NCBI GenBank assembly: GCA_934276485.1
Contig: CAKQTE010000038.1
Location: forward strand, 1 to 7,983
Reading direction: 5' to 3'
Length of the DNA stretch: 7,983 nucleotides
From: an uncultured Spirochaetales bacterium
GTDB lineage: Bacteria > Spirochaetota > Spirochaetia > Sphaerochaetales > Sphaerochaetaceae
Positions 1-4,861 of this stretch are shown here, in pieces (within the stretch, counting starts at the first letter, position 1; the number at the start of each line of letters is the position of its first letter). Made by a program: the position numbers and the translations under genes. The notes under the pieces were generated by a model, which saw only the letters and a list, made by a program, of their open reading frames with translations, was not told the origin of the DNA and did not search any database.

Positions 1-218
1 TGATAAAGAGCATAACAGCCAAGCGAATATTTGCCGAGCACCCGGAGGTGAAGAAAAAGCTTTGGGGCGGAGAATTTTGGAGCGACGGTTATTTTGTTTC
101 GACTGTAGGAAAATTCACAAGCGAGAGTGTTATCAAAGAGTATGTTAAAAACCAAGGGAAAGAGAAGGATTACAAACAATTGCTATTGAATTTTCCGAAA
201 GGAGAGCCCGAGGCGTAG
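1..218 (+). CDS. tnpA: IS200/IS605-family transposase TnpA, C-terminal part (5' end outside the window)
   Basis: The frame beginning at base 3 is open from the window edge to a TAG at 216-218 and gives 71 residues. It contains the block LWGGEFWSDGYFVSTVG followed by VIKEYVKNQ. These match the C-terminal half of Y1 (HUH) single-strand transposases of the IS200/IS605 family. By family knowledge the tyrosine of KEYVKNQ should be the catalytic Tyr that forms the 5'-phosphotyrosine link to DNA; the HUH histidines lie upstream and are not visible. Full-length members are about 130-155 residues, so roughly half is missing only because of the window boundary. The C-terminus looks natural and is followed within 10 nt by the expected right-end hairpin. 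No accessory tnpB follows in the visible flank. This stretch is visibly richer in GC than the genes to its right, as expected for a mobile insertion. Confidence 0.9.
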   Translation, partial: IKSITAKRIFAEHPEVKKKLWGGEFWSDGYFVSTVGKFTSESVIKEYVKNQGKEKDYKQLLLNFPKGEPEA

Positions 219-270
219 GTGAGATACCTCGGGGTTCTACCCCGAGGAGGTTCATTATGCATTGATTCAA
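219..270 (+). mobile_element. Right end of the IS200/IS605-type element
   Basis: The bases just after the tnpA stop contain a perfect subterminal palindrome, the diagnostic right-end structure of this family. These elements lack terminal inverted repeats and target duplications; TnpA recognises the hairpin and cuts a short distance 3' of it. The exact cleavage point cannot be fixed from this copy alone. Candidate sites are the TTCAT at 251-255 and the TTGATTCAA at 262-270. The left end and any left-end hairpin are outside the window. Confidence 0.7.
227..247 (+). repeat. Perfect 9-bp hairpin of the IS right end
   Basis: The arms are CCTCGGGGT (227-235) and ACCCCGAGG (239-247), around a 3-nt loop TCT. 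All nine pairs are Watson-Crick. It starts 9 nt after the tnpA stop codon. By family knowledge this is the single-stranded hairpin bound by the TnpA dimer. It may also act as a weak transcription barrier, but no T run follows it. Confidence 0.85.
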
Positions 271-438
271 GAATGCTTTGGTGGTCATATTTGCAAAACT
301 GAAAGGCGCTTTTGCCTCGTTGCCAACATTATCTTTGAACGCGTGAAACCATCGATTGATACTAATAAGCTAGCTTTTATTGGTTGTTTTCATGATACAC
401 TTGAGGGTGTCTCTACAAGATAAGGTAAGCATGCGCTC
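248..438. other. Intergenic stretch between the IS end and the DUF3791 operon; no convincing gene
   Basis: A frame at 223-423 is stop-free but has no ATG and no ribosome binding site. Its translation, which includes ECFGGHICKTERRFCLV, matches nothing I recognise. It could be the tail of a gene interrupted by the IS insertion, or chance. I see no clear promoter with both boxes for the operon that starts at 456, although one should lie here. Confidence 0.4.
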
Positions 439-455
439 AGGAGGTTGCATTTTAT

Positions 456-695
456 ATGGAAATGGATAAGAAACCATATGGAAGCAGAGAGTTGGAATTT
501 GCAATTTTCTGTATTGAAAATGTAGCATTGAAGTTAAATGTCAATGCTACAAAAGTCTATGATGTACTCACAGACCAAACGAATATTCTTAATGAATATA
601 TAATTCCTGAGTACGATGTGCTGCATACACAAAGCAAGGAATATATCGTAGACGATATCATAGATGTTATGAAAAAAAGGGGTGTAAAGCTATGA
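456..695 (+). CDS. DUF3791 family small protein (first gene of the ART-like operon)
   Basis: This gene encodes 79 residues, the usual size for DUF3791. A strong Shine-Dalgarno AGGAGG at 439-444 lies 11 nt before the ATG; a second in-frame ATG two codons later is further from it. The sequence is all-helical in character. It contains the family-like run FCIENVALKL near residues 18-27, then EYDVLHTQSKEYIVDDI near residues 52-68. The stop codon overlaps the start of the ART-like gene as ATGA, so translation is probably coupled. The biochemical role of DUF3791 is not established. By position beside a DUF3990 gene it is a candidate antitoxin or chaperone, which is inference from the operon and not from the protein. 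It shares the D...H..S..YIV pattern with the third gene but is clearly diverged from it, so the two are not a recent duplication. Confidence 0.85.
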   Translation: MEMDKKPYGSRELEFAIFCIENVALKLNVNATKVYDVLTDQTNILNEYIIPEYDVLHTQSKEYIVDDIIDVMKKRGVKL

Positions 696-1162
696 TTTTG
701 TATCATGGTTCATTTGTAGTAGTTGAAATCCCTGATCTAGAACATTCCCGACAGAATGTGGATTTTGGAAAAGGATTCTATCTTACACCAATTTATGAAC
801 AAGCTAAAAAATGGAGTAACAGATTCAAATCCCGTGGAGAAGAAGGGGTAATATCAAGATATGAATTTGACGAAAAAGCTTATGATGAATTGAAAGTGCT
901 AAGGTTCGATTCTTATTCTGAGAGATGGTTGGATTTCATTCTTTCTTGTCGCAGAGAAAAAGATGACTCTGATTATGATCTGGTAATCGGAGGAGTTGCA
1001 GATGACAAGGTATTCAATACAGTTGAACTTTTCCTTGATGGATTGATCAATAAGGATGAGGCGATCAAGAGATTGAAATACGAAAATCCAAATCTGCAAA
1101 TGGCTTTTCGAACGGAGGGATCTCTTTCTTATCTGCATTTTGAGGGGAGTGAAGAACTATGA
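692..1162 (+). CDS. DUF3990 protein, ADP-ribosyltransferase-like putative toxin
   Basis: This gene encodes 156 residues, full length for DUF3990. Visible elements are YHGS at residues 4-7, FGKGFYLT at 25-32 followed by the helix EQAKKW, YDLVIGGVADD at 95-105, and a C-terminal LQMAFRTEGSLSYLHF at 135-150. This order (His near the N-terminus, a G-x-G-x-Y strand, a late Gln/Glu) is the layout of the ADP-ribosyltransferase fold. H5, Y30 and Q136 are the likely NAD-binding or catalytic positions. That assignment rests on family resemblance, and the target is unknown. There is no signal peptide, so it should act in the cytoplasm. It overlaps both neighbours by 4 nt, a tight arrangement typical of toxin-antitoxin units. 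Alternatives are an RNA- or protein-modifying ART with another role, such as phage defence. Confidence 0.85.
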   Translation: MILYHGSFVVVEIPDLEHSRQNVDFGKGFYLTPIYEQAKKWSNRFKSRGEEGVISRYEFDEKAYDELKVLRFDSYSERWLDFILSCRREKDDSDYDLVIGGVADDKVFNTVELFLDGLINKDEAIKRLKYENPNLQMAFRTEGSLSYLHFEGSEEL

Positions 1163-1383
1163 ATGCAAATCCGATTCTTCTGCAGATGAAATATGCTCGT
1201 ATAGTAGAGCTCTTTGCCAAAGAAAATGACATTCCATTAGAACAATCATTGGATATTTTTTATCACTCTAATGTTTATCAACTTATGAGAGAAGGAATAT
1301 CTGATATGCATTGTATGAGTGACCAATATATTGTTCAAGAGTTGGAATTGGAAGAAGAAAACAAGAAATCAAATAACGCATAA
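1159..1383 (+). CDS. DUF3791 family small protein (third gene of the ART-like operon)
   Basis: This gene encodes 74 residues. The start ATG overlaps the TGA of the ART-like gene (ATGA), with a purine-rich AGGGGAG about 10 nt upstream. Recognisable parts are VELFAKENDIPLEQSLDIFYHS (residues 16-37, given here only as a landmark for the helical core) and EGISDMHCMSDQYIVQEL (45-62), then a charged tail rich in Glu and Asn. This is the subtype with the GISDMHCMSD block. A diverged, broken copy of the same gene lies beyond fic at 2598-2742 and shares 20 identical bases with it. The function is unknown. With the first gene it sandwiches the ART-like gene, so one partner may neutralise and the other may regulate or assist; that division of labour is a guess. 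The operon ends here, 59 bp before the convergent fic stop, and no rho-independent terminator is evident. Confidence 0.8.
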   Translation: MNANPILLQMKYARIVELFAKENDIPLEQSLDIFYHSNVYQLMREGISDMHCMSDQYIVQELELEEENKKSNNA

Positions 1384-1442
1384 GCCTAGAGAACAACCTA
1401 TGGCCTAGTTAAAAGTTGTTGGAAATTTGCGCTATAAATGGA

Positions 1443-2489
1443 CTATTTCAATCTGTAGTAGCAGGTTCCTTTTCCTTTGCCATCTTTTTTAAGTTCACCT
1501 AATGAGATTAGATCTCTAAATGCTTTTTCTATTGAGCTGTCACTAAGAGTGGGGCATAGTTCCCTAATATCCTGCTTATTGAAACGACCTATTTTATTCA
1601 TGCTTGCTTGTCTGACCATTTCAAGAGCGGGAAGTTTTGTTTCAATGAGTGAAAAGCGCTCTTCAAAATCTTTGTAGGCAGCAAGAATGGTTCCAAGTAA
1701 ATACTTAATGAACGGCACTACATCTTCAGTTCCCTCATGCCATCCGTGTTGTGCCTGAGAAAGTGCGTTATAATACAGATCTTTACTTTTAGAAATTTTT
1801 GCTTCTAGGGAAATATACTTTCCAACATAAAATCCATTTCTATATAAAAGTAATGTGGTTAGCAGACGGCTCATTCTACCATTCCCATCGTTGAATGGAT
1901 GGATGCACAAAAAATCATGAATGAAGACAGGAATGGCAATTAGTGGTTCTACTTCCATATTTCCAATCACACGATTATATTCCTTGCAGATTTTATCCAA
2001 AGCATCCGGTGTTTCAAATGGGGAAATAGGAGTGAACAATATCTCTACATGTCCATCCATATAGGATGCACTTATATAATTTTGTACATTTTTAGTTTTG
2101 CCTCCCATGGGATTATTCATATGGCTATATAAAATCTTGTGAAGTTGCAAAATATAGTTTTGGGAAATATGAATAGCATCAAAACTTTCATGAATAATAT
2201 TAAGTACATCGCGATAACCAGCAATTTCTTGTTCATCACGGTTTTTCGGTGTTGTCTTTTCTTCTACGAGTTGTTTGAGGCGTGTGCTTGTCGTGATAAT
2301 ACCTTCAATGGCATTAGATGCTTCTGTGCTTTGTACCTTTGCTATTTCTACGAGTTTCTCCAATTCTTGAGGCTTTTGCTTAAGGTACAGCTCCTGTTTT
2401 CCTGCTTCTCTATATATTGCCGCAATTAATCCAAGAATCTCGGAATCCCATTTTTGATCTCGAATTTTAGAATAATTAAAGTTTCTCAT
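1443..2489 (-). CDS. Fic-domain protein adenylyltransferase, class II, with C-terminal winged helix
   Basis: This gene encodes 348 residues and starts at an ATG preceded by GAGGT on the minus strand (2496-2500), 6 nt away. The core motif HPFNDGNGRMSR (residues 197-208) matches HxFx(D/E)GNGRxxR with every key residue present: catalytic H197, D201 for the metal ion and R205/R208 for phosphate. An N-terminal SNAIEG (58-63) fits the inhibitory motif (S/T)xxxE(G/N) of class II Fic enzymes, with E62 predicted to block productive ATP binding. The flap before the core lies near residues 135-156. The last ~50 residues look like a winged helix. Known relatives transfer AMP from ATP to Ser, Thr or Tyr hydroxyls, often on themselves or on DNA topoisomerases; the target here is unknown. 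No separate antitoxin gene is needed because the inhibitor is in cis. Operator-like repeats lie upstream, so autoregulation is plausible. Confidence 0.93.
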   Translation of the reverse strand: MRNFNYSKIRDQKWDSEILGLIAAIYREAGKQELYLKQKPQELEKLVEIAKVQSTEASNAIEGIITTSTRLKQLVEEKTTPKNRDEQEIAGYRDVLNIIHESFDAIHISQNYILQLHKILYSHMNNPMGGKTKNVQNYISASYMDGHVEILFTPISPFETPDALDKICKEYNRVIGNMEVEPLIAIPVFIHDFLCIHPFNDGNGRMSRLLTTLLLYRNGFYVGKYISLEAKISKSKDLYYNALSQAQHGWHEGTEDVVPFIKYLLGTILAAYKDFEERFSLIETKLPALEMVRQASMNKIGRFNKQDIRELCPTLSDSSIEKAFRDLISLGELKKDGKGKGTCYYRLK

Positions 2490-2506
2490 TTTCGTACCTC
2501 ATATTG

Positions 2507-2539
2507 ATTCCCTTATAATATAACATAAAATAAGGGAAT
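2507..2539. promoter_or_regulatory. Inverted repeat upstream of fic (operator candidate 1)
   Basis: The arms ATTCCCTTAT (2507-2516) and ATAAGGGAAT (2530-2539) are perfect 10-bp complements separated by 13 bp of AT-only or nearly AT-only DNA. The repeat begins 18 bp upstream of the fic start, where a promoter should be. The arms share the core TAAGGGAA with the next repeat. It is probably a binding site for a dimeric DNA-binding protein, perhaps the winged helix of Fic itself. Confidence 0.65.
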
Positions 2540-2548
2540 ATATAATAC

Positions 2549-2570
2549 ATTAAGGGAAAAATCCCTTAAT
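2549..2570. promoter_or_regulatory. Inverted repeat upstream of fic (operator candidate 2)
   Basis: The arms ATTAAGGGA (2549-2557) and TCCCTTAAT (2562-2570) are perfect 9-bp complements around AAAA. The TAAGGGAA here and the one at 2531-2538 are exactly 20 bp apart, about two helical turns, so four half-sites of the same motif lie within 64 bp. No T run follows, and it faces the promoter and not a gene end, so an operator is more likely than a terminator. Confidence 0.65.
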
Positions 2571-2597
2571 TTGATTTCAATTAAAGGTATTCATAGT

Positions 2598-2742
2598 ATT
2601 GCCCAAGCAAATCGATTAATCAAATTCTATGATGGATGATACTCCATTTTTTATTGCAAGGTGTATCCGTTATTCTCTGTATAAGCAATTTATATTTTGT
2701 TCGAGAGAGTTGGAATTGGAAGAAGGCAAGAGACTAAAATAA
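2598..2742 (+). pseudogene. Decayed third DUF3791 gene (relic related to 1159-1383)
   Basis: Conceptual translation with repairs gives IAQAN, then RLIKFYDG, then ILHFLLQGVSVILCISNLY, then FVRE and ELELEEGKRLK ending at TAA 2740-2742. It aligns with FAKEN, SLDIFYHS, GISDMHCMSDQYIVQE and LELEEEN of the intact gene at 1159-1383. Lesions include an apparent deletion after IAQAN, a frameshift after FYDG, and a 2-nt GA expansion at 2705-2706 (GAGA to GAGAGA). There is no start codon. The 20 bases at 2706-2725 are identical to 1338-1357. The alignment was made by eye and its upstream half is weaker than its downstream half. It indicates an old duplication whose copies now flank fic. Confidence 0.6.
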
Positions 2743-2771
2743 GCAAGGTATCCTGATTTTTTTTAAAAAAG

Positions 2772-2793
2772 AGACAATTTTGTCAAAATGTCT
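2772..2793. promoter_or_regulatory. Hyphenated palindrome upstream of the ATPase gene
   Basis: A core ATTTTG-T-CAAAAT (2777-2789) is flanked by AGAC (2772-2775) and GTCT (2790-2793), with one unpaired A at 2776. It lies 48-69 bp before the ATG of the ATPase and abuts the tandem repeat that follows. The TTGTCA at 2780-2785 could serve as a -35 box, but no good -10 box is seen 17 bp downstream. It is a probable operator or promoter element. Confidence 0.5.
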
Positions 2794-2821
2794 ATTTACG
2801 AATAGACTATTTGTGAATAGA
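2791..2821. promoter_or_regulatory. Tandem 15-bp repeat, each unit an inverted repeat, upstream of the ATPase gene
   Basis: CTATTTACGAATAGA (2792-2806) and CTATTTGTGAATAGA (2807-2821) are directly adjacent and differ at two central positions. Each contains the dyad CTATT-N4-AATAG. The second unit ends 20 bp before the ATG and just ahead of the ribosome binding site. Two abutting dyads suggest cooperative binding by a repressor, possibly the downstream ATPase, whose lid region is winged-helix-like. That regulator assignment is inference. Confidence 0.65.
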
Positions 2822-2840
2822 GTAAAAAGAGGAAATTGTT

Positions 2841-4214
2841 ATGTTTTTGAAAAGAGAAAAAGAACTAAGTCTTCTTGATGCTTTCTACGCATCGCCCAAA
2901 AGCACTGCCGCTATAGTTTATGGTATAAGACAGATTGGAAAATCTTCCTTGCTTATGAAATCAGTGAAAGGTAAGGCAAATGTTCTGTACTATGAGTGCC
3001 TTGATGCCCCTGTTGAAGTGAACCTTGTACAATTATCCAAGAAAGCTAGCATGCAACTAGGAATTCCTGTTCTTGCTGCAGATGATATTATCTCTTTTTT
3101 CAATGGCATAAGGTCCTTAAATCGAGATTTCATAGTAATACTTGACGAATACCAATATCTAAAAAGGAATAATTCCAAGGGCAATATGGATTCCTATCTT
3201 CAGATTGTCATCGATTCGATGAGGGATACTGGAATTAAAATTGTCTTATGTGGTTCCTATGTAACAGATATGAAGGAACTATTGGAAGAAGAAAATCCTC
3301 TATTCAATCGTTTCCAGCTTATATTGCATTTGAAGGAGTTTGATTATCTGGATTCATCAGCGTTCTATCCCGGTATTTCTTCTTATGAAAAAGCTGCGTT
3401 CTATAGTGTATTTGGAGGACACCCCAATGCACTATCGATGCTTGATGAAAATCTATCTCTTGAGGAGAATATCAAGAGACTTTTTCTCTATGACAATGCT
3501 CCTCTTCGATTTTATCTTGAATTCAGCCTTTTCAAGGAGCTAAGGAAAGCGCATGGTGCAAATGCTGTAATGGACATCTTGAAGAATTCAAAATTCCGCT
3601 TTAGTGAAATTAACCAAAGAATAAGAGGAATAGAGGAGAAAAATCTTCTTAGACAGCTTAATGTACTTATTGATATAGAAGCTATAGAAAAAGAATCTCC
3701 GATAAATGACAAAGGAGATAAGAAGAAAACCTTCTATATGATTTCCAATAACCTTGTTAGATTCTATTACACATATATATTTTCATATAAGGAAGAGCTT
3801 AGAAAACTTGGTTCTGATACGTTCTACAGAATGTATATCCAACCTAGTATCAATACATTTATCAGCTACAGAGCTGAAGGAATAGCACGTTCCTATTTTT
3901 CTCGATTGGCTAAGAATAATAACCTTGGCGATGTCTACAACATAGGCACATATTGGTATGATGATAGGAAAAGAAAAAAGAATGGTGAATTTGACTGTGT
4001 TGTCGAAAGAAAAGATTCTTTTGATGTATATGAGGTTAAGTGTCTAGAAAAGCCATTGTCTGTAACTCTTATGGCAGAAGAAATAAAGAAAATAAAAGAT
4101 ATAGAAGATTTCAAAATAGGGAGAATTGGATTTATCTCATTTTCTGGATTTGAACAGAAAATGGAAGATGTAGATCAAATCTCTGGAGATGATATCTACT
4201 TTAAAACGCCTTAA
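2841..4214 (+). CDS. ATPase_2 / DUF234 family P-loop NTPase with nuclease-like C-terminus
   Basis: This gene encodes 457 residues; the ATG follows AGAGGAAA at a suitable distance. The N-terminal STAND/AAA-like ATPase has Walker A GIRQIGKSS (28-36) and Walker B FIVILDEYQYL (97-107), with a sensor-like LCGSYV (136-141) and the family GGHP (192-195). A helical and winged-helix lid region spans roughly 230-305. The tail resembles DUF234, a PD-(D/E)XK-type fold: E347 in RAEGIAR, D385 in GEFD, and E398/K400 in YEVK form a plausible metal site. Members are common in archaea and anaerobic bacteria and are thought to be tied to mobile or stress-related DNA; the true activity is unproven. The Walker A has GIRQIGKS where GxRRxGKS is usual, a mild variation. 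It is followed after 11 nt by the kinase gene, so co-transcription is likely. Confidence 0.88.
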   Translation: MFLKREKELSLLDAFYASPKSTAAIVYGIRQIGKSSLLMKSVKGKANVLYYECLDAPVEVNLVQLSKKASMQLGIPVLAADDIISFFNGIRSLNRDFIVILDEYQYLKRNNSKGNMDSYLQIVIDSMRDTGIKIVLCGSYVTDMKELLEEENPLFNRFQLILHLKEFDYLDSSAFYPGISSYEKAAFYSVFGGHPNALSMLDENLSLEENIKRLFLYDNAPLRFYLEFSLFKELRKAHGANAVMDILKNSKFRFSEINQRIRGIEEKNLLRQLNVLIDIEAIEKESPINDKGDKKKTFYMISNNLVRFYYTYIFSYKEELRKLGSDTFYRMYIQPSINTFISYRAEGIARSYFSRLAKNNNLGDVYNIGTYWYDDRKRKKNGEFDCVVERKDSFDVYEVKCLEKPLSVTLMAEEIKKIKDIEDFKIGRIGFISFSGFEQKMEDVDQISGDDIYFKTP

Positions 4215-4225
4215 GAGGTATTAAG

Positions 4226-4732
4226 ATGCTCCAAGGGAAAAAGATTATGGTGATTGGTTGCCCAGGAAGTGGAAAAAGCTTCTTTTCCAAGAGATTGCAT
4301 GATGCGACAGGTCTCCCGCTAATACATCTCGATAATGTTAATTGGAATGCTGATAGAACACATATATCAAGAGAAGAATTTGACAATAGATTGAACGCAA
4401 TTTGCTCTGGTTCTGAATGGATTATCGATGGAAACTACCGGAGAACTATTGAGACTAGAATGAGATTTTCTGATACTGTCATTTTTCTTGATTATGATGA
4501 AGAGGTATGTCTTGAGGGAATCTCCTAAAGAGTTGGTCAGAAACGTACAGATATCCCATGGATAGAATCTAAGCTTGATCCTGGATTAGTAGAGATCGTT
4601 AGAACATATAAAGATAATAATCGTCCATATGTGTATAGATTAATGGAAGAATATCCTGAAAAGACATTCATCATCTTCAAGTCTCGCAATGATGCCGATG
4701 TTTGGCTAAATTCTCTTGTAAGCTCTATCTGA
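4226..4732 (+). pseudogene. FlaR-like (topology modulation) P-loop kinase gene, interrupted by an in-frame TAA
   Basis: The ATG is preceded by AAGAGGT next to the stop of the ATPase. The first 100 codons encode a P-loop GCPGSGKS (11-18), LPLIHLDNVNW (30-40) and WIIDGNYRRT (65-74) followed by VIFLDYDEEVCLEGIS (85-100). TAA then stands at 4526-4528 (codon 101). The same frame continues for 67 codons with no further stop to TGA 4730-4732, reading RVGQKRTDIPWIESKLDP, then FIIFKSRNDADVWL. Those parts match the C-terminal half of FlaR/adenylate-kinase-like proteins of about 170 residues, so the break is one nonsense codon and not a frameshift. The truncated 100-residue product lacks the lid and C-terminal strand and is unlikely to fold into an active kinase. 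A recent mutation or a sequencing error are the leading explanations; readthrough is possible but unsupported. Confidence 0.85.
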
Positions 4733-4778
4733 GTACTGCAATACAAGATGTAAGCAATGCATTATATATTGTTCATTC

Positions 4779-4833
4779 TGTCTAATGTTTGTCCTATGTT
4801 TTGTACAATGTTCTGTACAATGTTGTATAATGT
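4779..4833. repeat. Five phased copies of TGTNNNATGT upstream of the AlbA_2 gene
   Basis: Copies begin at 4779 (TGTCTAATGT), 4790 (TGTCCTATGT), 4802 (TGTACAATGT), 4814 (TGTACAATGT) and 4824 (TGTATAATGT). Spacings are 11, 12, 12 and 10 bp, close to one helical turn, so all sites face roughly the same side of the DNA. Conservation improves toward the gene. This is an iteron-like operator, probably bound by the winged helix of the downstream product or by another repressor. Confidence 0.75.
4801..4831 (+). promoter_or_regulatory. Promoter of the AlbA_2 gene
   Basis: A consensus -10 box TATAAT lies at 4826-4831, inside the last repeat. A -35-like TTGTAC at 4801-4806 is 19 bp upstream, slightly long; TGTACA at 4802-4807 gives 18 bp. 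Transcription would start near 4838, leaving a leader of about 24 nt with AGGAG at 4851-4855, six bases before the GTG. Repeats overlap both boxes, so a protein bound to them would block RNA polymerase. Confidence 0.6.
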
Positions 4834-4861
4834 ATATAAAGTTAATTCATAGGAGCGTCGT

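Noticed and set aside
303..316. Small inverted repeat AGGC...GCCT as a terminator or REP element
   Set aside because: It has four pairs only, and no T run or second copy was found.
1384..1442. Possible bidirectional terminator between the DUF3791 operon and fic (AACAAC at 1392-1397 and GTTGTT at 1415-1420)
   Set aside because: The stem is only six A/T-rich pairs with a 17-nt loop and no T run on either strand, too weak to call.
2139..2429. Plus-strand reading frame of 96 codons inside fic
   Set aside because: It is antisense to a well-supported Fic gene and rich in Cys and Phe, as expected of a shadow frame.
4537..4746. Minus-strand frame over the second half of the broken kinase gene
   Set aside because: The plus strand there encodes the recognisable kinase C-terminus, so the minus frame is a shadow.
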